Shown in pieces: positions 16,946 through 25,270 of a DNA stretch of 54,703 nt. The stretch's first letter is position 1, and each line of letters begins with the position of its first letter. Origin of the DNA: Planotetraspora phitsanulokensis (GTDB lineage: Bacteria > Actinomycetota > Actinomycetes > Streptosporangiales > Streptosporangiaceae); contig NZ_BOOP01000056.1 in assembly GCF_016863295.1 (NCBI RefSeq), positions 1-54,703 on the forward strand, in the 5' to 3' direction. The translations under genes and the position numbers were made by a program. The notes under the pieces are model-generated. The model was not told where the DNA came from, searched no databases, and saw only the letters and a list, made by a program, of their open reading frames with translations.

Positions 16946-17767
16946 ATGCCCCAATGGACGATCGAGAAGCCCGAACAGCTCACGTTCGCCCCCGTCAGCC
17001 AGTTGAGCGTCCGCATCGTGGCCGGACGGCTGGCGGTGCTCGCCAGTGACGGGCCACCCAGTCTCGAGGTGACCGACATCGGCACGCCACCCCTGCTGGT
17101 CACCCACGAGGACGACGGCCGGCTCGTCGTCACCTACAAGGATCTGACCTGGGACGGAGTCCTCGGCTGGCTCCGCCCCGGCCCGCGGAACACGACACTC
17201 ACGCTCACCGTCCCGAAGGACTGCCCGGTGCAGGTCGGCGTGATCTCCGCCTCCGCCGTGGTGGCGGGCTTCGAGGGCCGTACGAACGTCAAGAGCGTCT
17301 CCGGCGGCATCGTCCTCGACGGCGTGAGCGGCGACGTCCACGCCGAGACCGTCTCCGGATCGGTGGAGAGCCGCGGCCTCGCCGGCGACCTGTCCTTCAG
17401 CAGCGTCGCCGGCGAGCTGACCGTCGCCGAAGGGGTGCCACACCACCTGCGCGCCAACACGGTCTCCGGCCGGATCACCGCGGACCTGGAGCTCACCCCC
17501 ACCTCCCATGTCACGCTGAACAGCGTGTCCGGCTCCGTGGTCGTACGGCTCCAGCAGACGGTGGACAGCGACGTGTCCATGCGCTCGAGTTCGGGCAGGG
17601 TCGAGTCGGCCTTCCCCGAGCTCGACCACCAGAGGCGCCCGGGAGTGAAGTCGCTCACCGGACGGCTCGGCGGCGGCATGGCCCACCTGTCGGCCAACAC
17701 GGTGTCCGGCGACGTGACCCTGCTGAGCAGGCAGTCCGCCGGCACGGCGAACGAGGAGAGAGCATGA
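16946..17767 (+). CDS. DUF4097 family beta-strand repeat protein
   Basis: A 273-residue protein made of short beta-strand repeats with a recurring SVSG or TVSG turn (at least six copies between residues 115 and 265). This is typical of the DUF4097 adhesin-like beta-solenoid family. There is no signal peptide or membrane helix, so it is likely cytoplasmic. It overlaps padR by ATGA (17764-17767). DUF4097-PadR pairs are common in actinobacteria; the biochemical role is unknown. GGAAGGG lies upstream of the chosen ATG. Confidence 0.8.
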   Translation: MPQWTIEKPEQLTFAPVSQLSVRIVAGRLAVLASDGPPSLEVTDIGTPPLLVTHEDDGRLVVTYKDLTWDGVLGWLRPGPRNTTLTLTVPKDCPVQVGVISASAVVAGFEGRTNVKSVSGGIVLDGVSGDVHAETVSGSVESRGLAGDLSFSSVAGELTVAEGVPHHLRANTVSGRITADLELTPTSHVTLNSVSGSVVVRLQQTVDSDVSMRSSSGRVESAFPELDHQRRPGVKSLTGRLGGGMAHLSANTVSGDVTLLSRQSAGTANEERA

Positions 17768-18555
17768 GCCCGGTGTTCGGTCACGGTCGGCTCCGGCTGT
17801 ACCTGCTGAAGCTACTCGAGGAGAGTCCGCGGCACGGCTACGAGGTGATCCGCCTCCTGCAGGACCGCTTCCTCGGCGTCTACTCCCCCTCGCCCGGCAC
17901 GATCTATCCGCGCCTGGCCCGCCTGGAGGAGGAGGGCCTGGTCACCCACGAGGTCGTGGAGGGCAAGAAGGTCTTCACCCTGACCGATCAGGGCAGGAGC
18001 GAGCTCAACGACCGGATGGACGAGCTCGCCGAGCTGGAGCGGGAGATCACCGCCTCCGTCCAGGACATCGCGCGTGAGGTCAAGGAGGACGTGCGGCAGA
18101 CCGTGCGGTCCCTCCGCCAGGAGCTCACCCAGATGGCCAGGGACATCAACCACGACTCCGCGGGCGAGCCCCGGGGCTCGCACTCGCATGAGTCCCGCGA
18201 CGCCTGGCGGGAGCAGAAGGAGGAGTGGAAGCGCCAGCGGCAGCAGGCGAAGGAGGAGTGGCGCCAGCACAAGGAAGAGTGGCGTCACCAGCGCCAGCAG
18301 TGGCGTAACGAGGCCGACCGCTGGCAGCGCGAATGGCGCCGGACCTGGGAGGAGGCCTGGTCGATCACGGGCCGGTCCTTCGCCAGGCCGGGCGGAGTCG
18401 CCCAAGACGCCGAACTGGGGCGTGCGCTGGCCGACTTCATCGGGCGGGTGCGCCGGGAGGCCGGCGAGGGCGTGCTCACCGACGACGCCGTCGCCCGCTG
18501 CGAGGCCATCCTCGACGAGGCGGCCGACCGGATCCGCGACGTCCTGCGGCCCTGA
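17764..18555 (+). CDS. PadR family regulator with a tryptophan-heptad helix
   Basis: A 263-residue protein. Residues 1-95 are a PadR winged helix (LLKLLEESPRHGYEVIRLL, SPGTIYPRLARLEEEGLV). A predicted helix (95-130) is followed by a highly charged segment 145-200 rich in Trp, Arg, Gln and Glu, in which tryptophans fall at residues 148, 155, 166, 173, 180, 187, 191, 195 and 199, mostly seven or four apart. The C-terminus (215-263) is another helical domain. PadR proteins normally dimerise through a short C-terminal helix, so this Trp-lined helix is unusual and may mediate oligomerisation or ligand sensing. It is translationally coupled to DUF4097 and probably autoregulates the pair. Confidence 0.85.
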   Translation: MSPVFGHGRLRLYLLKLLEESPRHGYEVIRLLQDRFLGVYSPSPGTIYPRLARLEEEGLVTHEVVEGKKVFTLTDQGRSELNDRMDELAELEREITASVQDIAREVKEDVRQTVRSLRQELTQMARDINHDSAGEPRGSHSHESRDAWREQKEEWKRQRQQAKEEWRQHKEEWRHQRQQWRNEADRWQREWRRTWEEAWSITGRSFARPGGVAQDAELGRALADFIGRVRREAGEGVLTDDAVARCEAILDEAADRIRDVLRP

Positions 18556-18582
18556 TCAGGCGTCTCGGGAGAGGGGGCGACG

Positions 18583-18723
18583 ATGAGTCCGTACGGCTGG
18601 CGCAACCCGTTCCTCCGGCAAACGCCTCCGCCGCGGCGCGAGGCCCCGCCGGAGGACCACCCTGATCCTCACGACGGCGCCGCCCGGCGCCCGGACGCGC
18701 TCGCCACAAACGGCCGCAAGTAG
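18583..18723 (+). CDS. Small proline-rich hypothetical protein
   Basis: A 46-codon ORF 27 bp downstream of padR, starting MSPYGWRNPFLRQ with a GAGAGGGGG ribosome-binding stretch 5 nt upstream. It is rich in Pro, Arg and Asp, with no recognised domain. It could be the third gene of the DUF4097-padR operon or chance. Its last codons run into a degenerate tandem repeat. Confidence 0.35.
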   Translation: MSPYGWRNPFLRQTPPPRREAPPEDHPDPHDGAARRPDALATNGRK

Positions 18724-18797
18724 CGAACACACATGGACGGACGCGAGTAGCGAACGCCCCAACGGGTGGCCGCGAGTGGCGAGCGGCCGCGGGTGAC
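18713..18797 (+). repeat. Degenerate direct repeat GCCGCGAGTAGCGAACG
   Basis: Four copies of a 16-17-bp unit start near 18713, 18741, 18769 and 18786 (for example GCCGCAAGTAGCGAAC, ACGCGAGTAGCGAACG, GCCGCGAGTGGCGAGCG and GCCGCGGGTGACGAGCG). They fill the spacer between the padR operon and the convergent oxidoreductase. Function unknown. Confidence 0.45.
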
Positions 18798-18831
18798 GAG
18801 CGCGGATGAGCGGCGTACGCGCCGGGCGCGG

Positions 18832-19794
18832 TCACACAGTGAAAACGATCTTCCCGAAGACGTCTCCGTGGTGCATGGCGGCGAACCCGTCCTCGGCCTC
18901 GGTCAGCGGGAGCACCCGGTCGATCATCGGCCGAACTCCGGTCTGCTCCAGGAAGACGGCAAGTCTGGCGAGCTGGTCCCGGGTCCCCATGGTGGAGCCG
19001 ATGATCGACTTCTGCAGGAAGAACACCTGGGCCAACTGCGTGGGGGCCACCATCCCACTCGTGGCCCCGCAGATGACCACCTTGCCGCCGGGACGAAGCG
19101 AGCTCAGCGAGTGCGCCCAGGTCGCCTCACCCACGGTCTCCATGACCGCGTCGACGCGCTCAGGCAGCCGGGCTCCGGTCTCGAAGGCCCGGTCGGCGCC
19201 GAGCTCGAGAGCCCTGGCCCGCTTCTCCTCCGAACGGCTCGTCGCCCACATCCGGAATCCCCCGGCCCGCCCGAGCGCGATGAGGGCGGTGGCGACACCG
19301 CCGCCAGCGCCCTGGACGAGCACCGTCGAGCCGGGCTCGAGATCCGCCTTGTCGAAGAGCATCCGGTAGGCCGTCAGCCAGGCGGTGGGCAGGCAGGCCG
19401 CCTCCTCGAACGAGATCGCGGCGGGCTTCGGCACCACGTTCCCCGCGGGGACCGTCACCTTCTCCGCGAACGTTCCGTCGTAGGTCTCCGACAGGAGCGA
19501 GCGCTTCGGATCCAGCGTCTCGTCCCCGTTGACCGGGGTGCCGATCACCGAGTGGACGATGACCTCGTCGCCGTTCTCGTCCACGCCCGCGGCGTCGCAC
19601 CCGAGGATGATGGGCAGCCGATCCTGGCTGATTCCCACCCCCTTGAGCGTCCACAGGTCATGGTGGTTCAGCGCGGCGGCCTTGACGTTGATCGTCGTCC
19701 AGCCCTCGGGGACCGTCGGCTCGGGCCGGTCGCCCAGCGTCAGCCCTTTAAGCGGGTTGTCCGGGTCTGTCTGTGTAGCGGTCACGGCGAACAT
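18832..19794 (-). CDS. Zinc-binding dehydrogenase / quinone oxidoreductase-like protein
   Basis: A 320-residue medium-chain dehydrogenase. It has the GroES-like N-terminal domain (ALNHHDLWTLKG, LGCDAAGVDENGDEV) and a Rossmann domain with VLVQGAGGGVATALIALGRAGG. The catalytic and structural zinc cysteines are absent, pointing to a quinone oxidoreductase-type NADPH enzyme. The ATG lies 6 nt after TAATGT on the minus strand with no ribosome binding site, so translation is probably leaderless. It stands alone, convergent with the padR operon. Substrate unknown. Confidence 0.82.
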   Translation of the reverse strand: MFAVTATQTDPDNPLKGLTLGDRPEPTVPEGWTTINVKAAALNHHDLWTLKGVGISQDRLPIILGCDAAGVDENGDEVIVHSVIGTPVNGDETLDPKRSLLSETYDGTFAEKVTVPAGNVVPKPAAISFEEAACLPTAWLTAYRMLFDKADLEPGSTVLVQGAGGGVATALIALGRAGGFRMWATSRSEEKRARALELGADRAFETGARLPERVDAVMETVGEATWAHSLSSLRPGGKVVICGATSGMVAPTQLAQVFFLQKSIIGSTMGTRDQLARLAVFLEQTGVRPMIDRVLPLTEAEDGFAAMHHGDVFGKIVFTV

Positions 19795-19850
19795 GCCCGA
19801 ACATTACTCTGCCCGCCCAGCGGGATCACGGTCCCCCACGGCCGGCGCGA

Positions 19851-20456
19851 TCAGATGTCGAAGACGCTGCCCGTCGCCGAGTGCATCTCGCAGGCGTTGC
19901 CGAACGTGTGCTTGAAGTCGACGTAACGACCGTCCCAGATCCCGTGGGCGGTGACCGTGACCGGGCTGAACATCATGGGGCAGAAGGTGTTCTGGCTCGG
20001 CTTGAGCTGAGTCAGGTCGCCCTTCACCCGGTTCACGACGCCGCACGCCTCGTCGCGCTCACGCAGGGGCGCGAACGACGCCGGGCAGCTCAGGACCGCG
20101 TAGCGCTCCGGTTTGGCCGCCTCTCCGGCGGCGTAGGTCAGGATCAGCGCCCGCGTACGATTCGCGATCGGACGGATCTTCGAGACAGGCGTGGTCGAAG
20201 CGGCCGGAGGGAGCTTCGTGCCCGGCACGACCGGAGCGGCCGGAGGAACCTTCACAGCCGGAGCGCCCTGAGGCAGCTTCGAGCCCGGCACGACCGCCAC
20301 GGCCGGAGGAATCTCGGCGGCGGGCGCGACCGGGGCGGCCGGATTGACCGCTGTCACGCCGGACGGTTGCGGCGGCGGCGGCAACGTCCCGGCGAAGGCG
20401 GCCGTGGGGCCGGCGGCGATGGCCGTGCCGGCCAGCAGTACAGCAAGTGTCTTCAT
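19851..20456 (-). CDS. Subtilisin inhibitor-like (SSI family) secreted protein
   Basis: A 201-residue secreted protein. Residues 1-22 form a signal peptide with an Ala-x-Ala end. A proline-rich linker (23-95) follows, with three variants of VVPGSKLP. A C-terminal domain of about 105 residues then matches Streptomyces subtilisin inhibitor: four cysteines in two pairs, the reactive loop CPMM aligned with CPMV of SSI, followed by VTVTAHGIWDGR and a GSVFDI end. The P1 residue would be Met, suited to subtilisin or chymotrypsin-like targets. SSI precursors are about 145 residues, so the long linker is unusual. GGGGGG lies just before the ATG. Confidence 0.85.
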   Translation of the reverse strand: MKTLAVLLAGTAIAAGPTAAFAGTLPPPPQPSGVTAVNPAAPVAPAAEIPPAVAVVPGSKLPQGAPAVKVPPAAPVVPGTKLPPAASTTPVSKIRPIANRTRALILTYAAGEAAKPERYAVLSCPASFAPLRERDEACGVVNRVKGDLTQLKPSQNTFCPMMFSPVTVTAHGIWDGRYVDFKHTFGNACEMHSATGSVFDI

Positions 20457-20607
20457 GTCGATCCCCCCGAATGTCGGCTGCGCGTCAGCCTCTCCGGCGG
20501 GTCGCTCCCGCTCAAGCCTCCACTCCGCTCTCTTGGGTAAATCTGGCAACTCGTTAACCCACCAACCAGGCGAAAGCGGGCCACCCCGGCCACCCGTTCG
20601 GGCCGGG

Positions 20608-21960
20608 TCACACGGGGACGCCGTTACGGGCGAGCAGGTCCGCCACCTGCGACTCCCCCGCGTACGGCTCGAGCCGCTTGCGCAGGTCGCCCACGTACGA
20701 CCGGGTCCGTACGGACTGGAGGCTCCGGGCGAGGTCGAAGGCGGCGGCGGCGGCCATGCACGCCTCCTCCAACTCGCCCTGCTGCACCAGCGCCGACGCC
20801 AGGAGCGAGAGGTTGAACATGCGGCCCCGCACGAACCGCCCGTCCATCCGCAGCGACCGCCGCGCATGCCGTACGGCCGCCGCCCCGTCGCCGAGGTCGC
20901 GAAGGCAGTGGGCCGACTTGGCCGCGAGGTAGGCCTCGTCGAAGTAGGCGATCCAACGGGGCTCGTCCTGCGGCGAACGCCGGTCGAAGGCCTTCTCGGC
21001 CTGGTGGAGTGAGGCGGCGCACGACGAGCCGTCGCCGAGTTGGGCGAACGCGTGCGCCTCCTGCACGTGGGCCTCGGCAAGCAGGGAGAAGATCCCCGAC
21101 CGGGTGGCCGCCATCGTGGCCGCCCGCGCGAGGTCGAGGCCGTGACGAGGCTGCCCGATGTAGAGGGCCTGGTGGCTCATGCCCGCGAGGATCTCCCCGC
21201 CGAGGCCGTGGTCGCCCGCCCCGCGGGCCAGCCCGAGCGCCTGGATCAGGTACCGCTGGGCCAAGCCGTGCTGTTCGAGGTCGTAGGCCATCCAGCCGGC
21301 GAGCCTGGTGAGCTCGGCCGCCGCAGTGGCCAGCGCCCGCCCGGTGGCCTCGCCGTACGAGCCGTCGCGCAGGAGAGGCGCGACCGCCGTATCCAGATAT
21401 TTCACGACCGGTCCGCGAATGCTCCCGCCGCCGAACCGGTTGTCCAGTTCGCTGAACGAACGGGTGACCTCATGGATCGCGGTCACGTCGGAGACTCCCA
21501 CCCGGCGCGGGCCGTTCGCGGAGAGCCGGTCCTGGGGCGGGACCGTCAGCCAGCGGGCGATCCCGGCGGAACCCGCTCCCAGAGCGAAGGTGGAATCGAG
21601 CAGGAATCTGCGCCGCTCGACGTCGGCCTTCCACAATGCTGTCACGCCTGCCACACCCTCCTCCCACGAATGGGGGAACTCCTGTCCGAGATCGAGAGGG
21701 ACTGCTCCGCGTGGCATGCCGATGTCCTCCATGGACACCGGCCTCCCGAGCCGCAGCGAAAAGATCTCCGCCAGGAGGCCCGGCACCGGATCGCGCGGGC
21801 GCTGGCCACCCGCCCAGCGCAGCACCGAACCATGGTCATATCTCATCCCGGTCAGCCCGCGGGCGGTGCCGAGATCGTTCAGCCGGCTCGCCAGCCCCTT
21901 GCGGGACAGGCCCGCCTCGGCCAGGTGCTGCTGGAGCAGCCGGTTGGGTTCGCGTCGCAT
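20608..21960 (-). CDS. XRE-like regulator with TPR-type C-terminus
   Basis: A 450-residue protein. An N-terminal helix-turn-helix (REPNRLLQQHLAEAGLSRKGLASRLNDLG to about residue 70) precedes a helical repeat region (about 150-445) of TPR type. This architecture is shared by the NsdA-like regulators of Streptomyces that affect development and antibiotic production; orthology is not claimed. Start chosen at ATG 21960 because GAGGAGAG lies 4 nt upstream. The SSI gene follows 151 bp downstream in the same direction, so it may be a target or simply adjacent. The upstream region carries the 53-bp tandem repeat array. Confidence 0.75.
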   Translation of the reverse strand: MRREPNRLLQQHLAEAGLSRKGLASRLNDLGTARGLTGMRYDHGSVLRWAGGQRPRDPVPGLLAEIFSLRLGRPVSMEDIGMPRGAVPLDLGQEFPHSWEEGVAGVTALWKADVERRRFLLDSTFALGAGSAGIARWLTVPPQDRLSANGPRRVGVSDVTAIHEVTRSFSELDNRFGGGSIRGPVVKYLDTAVAPLLRDGSYGEATGRALATAAAELTRLAGWMAYDLEQHGLAQRYLIQALGLARGAGDHGLGGEILAGMSHQALYIGQPRHGLDLARAATMAATRSGIFSLLAEAHVQEAHAFAQLGDGSSCAASLHQAEKAFDRRSPQDEPRWIAYFDEAYLAAKSAHCLRDLGDGAAAVRHARRSLRMDGRFVRGRMFNLSLLASALVQQGELEEACMAAAAAFDLARSLQSVRTRSYVGDLRKRLEPYAGESQVADLLARNGVPV

Positions 21961-22105
21961 CGCTCTCCTCACCCAGGACAGGCATAGCCGATAGGTAACG
22001 GAGAGCTCTCTTTATAGCACGTAGCGTGAAACCCCCAAGGGATTCCCAAGTTTCCCCGGTGCATCCAGACGAAAAGCCTCGAGTCGGAACCACGCATCCG
22101 GCAGA

Positions 22106-22273
22106 TGCATGATCACGACTCGAGGCTTCGCAGGTCCGGTCGCGCGCACACGAATCCGTGCATGATCACGAACGGGATCGTCGCAGGTGGTGCCGTACGT
22201 CCCCGAAAGTGTGCATGATCACGGCGCGAGGGCGCACAGATCACCTCACATGCCCGAGGTGTGCATGATCACG
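22106..22273. repeat. 53-bp tandem array of TGCATGATCACG
   Basis: Four exact copies of TGCATGATCACG start at 22106, 22159, 22212 and 22262, spaced 53, 53 and 50 bp. Between them a second block, TCGCAGGT, is conserved in the first two units and degraded in the third. The array fills most of the 334-bp spacer between maeA (3' end) and the XRE regulator (5' end). Besides it I see only the regulator's ribosome binding site. Confidence 0.8.
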
Positions 22274-22294
22274 GGAAAGACGGCGGGCGGGGGG

Positions 22295-23479
22295 TTATTT
22301 GCGGGCGACGCCGTCCAGACGTGCCTGGGCGGAGACCGCCGCCGTGACGGCGGGGGCCACCCGGGCGTCGAACGGCGAGGGAATGACGTACGCCTCCGAG
22401 ACCGCGTCCCCGACCACGTCGGCCAGCGCGGTCGCCGCCGCCACCTTCATGTTCTCCGTGATCGTCCGGGCGCGCACGTCGAGCGCGCCGCGGAAGACGC
22501 CGGGGAACGCGAGGACGTTGTTGATCTGGTTGGGGAAGTCGGAACGGCCGGTCGCCACGACCCTGGCGTGGCGGGCCGCCACCGACGGCTCGATCTCTGG
22601 CGTCGGGTTGGACAGGGCGAAGACGATCGCGTCGGGAGCCATCGCCGCCACGGCGGCCTCGGAGACCGTCGAGCCGGACAGGCCGATGAACACGTCGGCT
22701 CCCGCGAGAGCCTGCTCGGTCGAGCCGGTCAGGCCGAGCTTGTTGGTCTCGCGGGCGAGCGCCTCCTTGACGGGGTGCAGGCTCTCGCGCCCGGAGTGGA
22801 CGATGCCCTTGGAGTCGCTGACCGCGATGTCGCCGATGCCGGCGTTGAGCAGGATCCGGGTCACGGCGACGCCGGAGGCGCCTGCGCCCGCCACGACCGC
22901 CCGGAGCTCGCCGAGTGGCCTGCCGGTGACGCGGGCCGCGTTCCGCAGGGCGGCCAGGACGACGATCGCGGTGCCGTGCTGGTCGTCGTGGAAGACGGGG
23001 ACGGTGAGCGCCTCGCGCAGCCGGTCCTCCACCTCGAAGCACCGCGGCGCGCTGATGTCCTCGAGGTTGATGCCGCCGAACGACGGCGCGAGCCTGGTCA
23101 CGGTCTCGACCAGGGCGTCGACGTCGGTGCAGTCGAGGCAGATCGGGACGGCGTCGACGCCGGCGAACTGCTTGAACAGCAGTGCCTTGCCCTCCATCAC
23201 GGGCATGGCGGCGGAGGGCCCGATGTCGCCGAGGCCGAGCACGGCCGTGCCGTCGGAGACCACGGCGACGACGTTCGAGACCCAGGTGTAGTCGTTGGCC
23301 AGCTCGGGGTTGTCGGCGATGGCCGAGCAGACGCGGGCGACGCCCGGCGTGTAGGCGAGCGACAAATCGTCCGCGTCCCGGACCGGAACGGTGGAGCGGA
23401 CCTCCAGCTTGCCCCCGCGATGGAGCGCGAAGGCCGGGTCCAGATCCAGGGATGCCAAAGAATCAGATGAGACGGTCAC
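22295..23479 (-). CDS. NAD(P)-dependent malic enzyme
   Basis: A 394-residue short-form (prokaryotic) malic enzyme that decarboxylates malate to pyruvate. Visible are the malate-site region YTPGVARVC, the catalytic lysine segment [14 protein letters not shown], the metal ligands in FHDDQHGTA, the dinucleotide fold [17 protein letters not shown] and [10 protein letters not shown]. Start chosen at GTG 23479 with GGGG 5 nt upstream; sequence before it does not look coding. The long 5' spacer (269 bp) separates it from the divergent CGNR gene. Cofactor choice is not assigned. Confidence 0.92.
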   Translation of the reverse strand: MTVSSDSLASLDLDPAFALHRGGKLEVRSTVPVRDADDLSLAYTPGVARVCSAIADNPELANDYTWVSNVVAVVSDGTAVLGLGDIGPSAAMPVMEGKALLFKQFAGVDAVPICLDCTDVDALVETVTRLAPSFGGINLEDISAPRCFEVEDRLREALTVPVFHDDQHGTAIVVLAALRNAARVTGRPLGELRAVVAGAGASGVAVTRILLNAGIGDIAVSDSKGIVHSGRESLHPVKEALARETNKLGLTGSTEQALAGADVFIGLSGSTVSEAAVAAMAPDAIVFALSNPTPEIEPSVAARHARVVATGRSDFPNQINNVLAFPGVFRGALDVRARTITENMKVAAATALADVVGDAVSEAYVIPSPFDARVAPAVTAAVSAQARLDGVARK

Positions 23480-23748
23480 AGCGACCCCAGTGTCGAGAGG
23501 ACGAGTTCCTTCTAGACGCCGCAAGAGAACGAAAGCCCAGGCTTCGGTAGCCGCCGGAGGCCGTCGTCGTTGACGGTCGTCTCTTGAGGGGGTACGGGGG
23601 TCACCCGTTTCACGATTGTGCCACACGCCTGGGAGCCGACGGATCCGGATGAGGAACAGATCATCCGTGACCTGGGGAGTTCCGTGCGAACCTCTGCCGT
23701 GTAATACTCGATAAACGGAGTCGTCCCTTACATCCCTAGGTCGTCCCA
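23480..23748. other. Divergent spacer between maeA and the CGNR gene
   Basis: A 269-bp region with an AT-richer patch (about 23700-23720) near the CGNR start and a TAGGTC hexamer 6 nt before that GTG. No gene, repeat or known riboswitch was recognised. The 5' leader of maeA would be long if its promoter lies in the AT-rich patch. Confidence 0.4.
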
Positions 23749-24291
23749 GTGGACCTGACGTCATATGCAGAACTGGCCGTCCTTCTGGTCAACCGCGTCG
23801 AGGATCTGAGCAGTCTCGACACGCTGCGCGCCCTCCTGGAGGAGACCGGCCGGACCGAGTCCGCCGCCCGCGTCACGCGGCGGGACCTCGACGCCCTGCG
23901 CGAACTGCGCGAAGAGCTCAACGGCGTGTTCGAGTCCGCGGCCGCGGGCGACGAGGAGGACGTGGTCGAGCGGCTCAACGGCCTTCTCGTCCGCCATCCC
24001 GTGCATCCCCAGATCTCCGGCCACGATGGGCAGGCCTGGCACATGCACCTGACGGAGGGCGGCCGGGTGGCCGACGCCCTCGCCGTCGGGTCGGTCATGG
24101 GCCTCGCCAGCGTGGTCACCGGCCTCGGCGCCGACCGGCTCGGCATCTGCCAGGCCACGCCGTGCCGCAACGCCTATCTCGACACGTCCTCCAACCGGTC
24201 CCGGCGCTACTGCTCGGAGCGGTGCGCGAGCCGGGCCAACGTCGCGGCCTACCGCGCCCGCCAGAACAAGCGCAACGGCCAGGGCCAGTAG
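23749..24291 (+). CDS. CGNR zinc finger domain-containing protein
   Basis: A 180-residue protein with an N-terminal ABATE-type stress region (helical, NRVEDLSSLDTLRALLEE) and a C-terminal CGNR zinc finger. The finger is degenerate in name: CRNAYLDTSSNRSRRYCSERCASRANVAAYRAR, with Cys pairs around residues 140-160. The family is thought to bind DNA. The GTG at 23749 lies close after TAGGTC, so translation may be leaderless. Its last 43 bp overlap the 3' end of the convergent sodX-like gene. Confidence 0.82.
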   Translation: MDLTSYAELAVLLVNRVEDLSSLDTLRALLEETGRTESAARVTRRDLDALRELREELNGVFESAAAGDEEDVVERLNGLLVRHPVHPQISGHDGQAWHMHLTEGGRVADALAVGSVMGLASVVTGLGADRLGICQATPCRNAYLDTSSNRSRRYCSERCASRANVAAYRARQNKRNGQGQ

Positions 24292-24572
24292 CGCGCCACG
24301 ACCCGGCCCATGACGTCGCCGGCGGGGACGGCGCCGAAGTTCCAGCTGTCCTGCCTTCCCGGAGCCTGCTGGTTGTCGCTCTCCACCCACCAGCCTTCGT
24401 CCGTGAGCCGGAACGCCCGCTTGACGATCAGGCCGTGCGGCCTCCTGGCGACCACGACGTCTCCCGGCCTGATCACGGCGCCCCGCCGTACCAGCAGCCA
24501 GTCTCCGGGGCGCAGCGCGGGCAGCATCGAGTCCCCCGTGACCCGGACGGCTGTGATCACATCCCCCTCCAC
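24249..24572 (-). CDS. sodX: Nickel-type superoxide dismutase maturation protease
   Basis: A 107-residue S24/S26-type signal peptidase-like protein. The catalytic serine lies in GDSMLPALRPGD (near residue 15) and the lysine in GLIVKRAFRL (near residue 52). It diverges from sodN, and such proteases are known to remove the SodN propeptide so that nickel can bind. There is no transmembrane helix, consistent with a cytoplasmic processing enzyme. The start is uncertain: GTG 24572, or an in-frame GTG 12 nt later behind GGAGGGG. The gene overlaps the CGNR gene tail to tail. Confidence 0.85.
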   Translation of the reverse strand: MEGDVITAVRVTGDSMLPALRPGDWLLVRRGAVIRPGDVVVARRPHGLIVKRAFRLTDEGWWVESDNQQAPGRQDSWNFGAVPAGDVMGRVVARYWPWPLRLFWRAR

Positions 24573-24640
24573 GGACTAGTGGTTTCCGGTACGAGTAAGG
24601 TCGGCCTTGGACAGTGCTGCATTCCTAAGGAAGGATTCAG

Positions 24641-25045
24641 ATGCTCGCACGACTGCTGCGGCCCAAGCACGAGGCGTCCGCCCACTGCGACCTGCCGTGC
24701 GGGGTTTACGACCCGGCCCAGGCCCGCATCGAGGCCGAGTCCGTCAAGGCGATCATGAAGAAGTACGCCGACAGTGACGACCCGGTCTTCAGGACCCGCG
24801 CCCTCATCATCAAGGAACAGCGCGCCGAACTGGTGAAGCATCACCTGTGGGTGCTGTGGACCGACTACTTCAAGCCCCCGCACCTGGAGCAGTACCCGCA
24901 GCTGCACCAGCTGTTCTGGGACGCGACCAAGCTCGCCGGCGCTGCCGGCGGCAAGGGAACGGTCGACCCCGCCCAGGCCGACGAGCTCCTCGCGAAGATC
25001 GACGAAATCGCCAAGATCTTCTGGGAGACGAAGGCGGCCGCCTGA
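24641..25045 (+). CDS. sodN: Superoxide dismutase, Ni
   Basis: A 134-residue nickel superoxide dismutase. A 14-residue propeptide (MLARLLRPKHEASA) precedes the nickel hook HCDLPCGVYDPAQ, in which His1, Cys2 and Cys6 of the mature protein bind nickel; the rest is a four-helix bundle. AGGAAGGA lies 5 nt before the ATG. SodX is divergent, 68 bp away. In Streptomyces sodN responds to nickel through Nur; I could not pick out a Nur box here. A strong terminator follows. Confidence 0.96.
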   Translation: MLARLLRPKHEASAHCDLPCGVYDPAQARIEAESVKAIMKKYADSDDPVFRTRALIIKEQRAELVKHHLWVLWTDYFKPPHLEQYPQLHQLFWDATKLAGAAGGKGTVDPAQADELLAKIDEIAKIFWETKAAA

Positions 25046-25057
25046 GTCAGGCGGATC

Positions 25058-25105
25058 ATCAGGCCCCGCACGGTCGTTCCGGCCGCGCGGGGCCTGATCG
25101 TTTCG
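25058..25105 (+). terminator. sodN terminator
   Basis: ATCAGGCCCCGC (25058-25069) and GCGGGGCCTGAT (25087-25098) form a perfect 12-bp stem with a 17-nt loop 12 bp after the sodN stop, followed by CGTTTCG. Confidence 0.75.
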
Positions 25106-25270
25106 GGGCCTAGGTGAGGCGCCGGTCACGAGCAGAGAAACCTCAGGGAATTTACGAGGAGTTACCCCCAAGATCACCACAATCGGCGCGTCCGAGCGAA
25201 GCAACATGGAGTGAGTGGCGGTAAGTTGCAGACAACGGCACTGCGCCGGCTCGAATGGGCGAGGAGGAAC

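Noticed and set aside
23480-23748. Riboswitch in the long malic enzyme leader
   Set aside because: No known aptamer core or clear stem set could be made out by eye.
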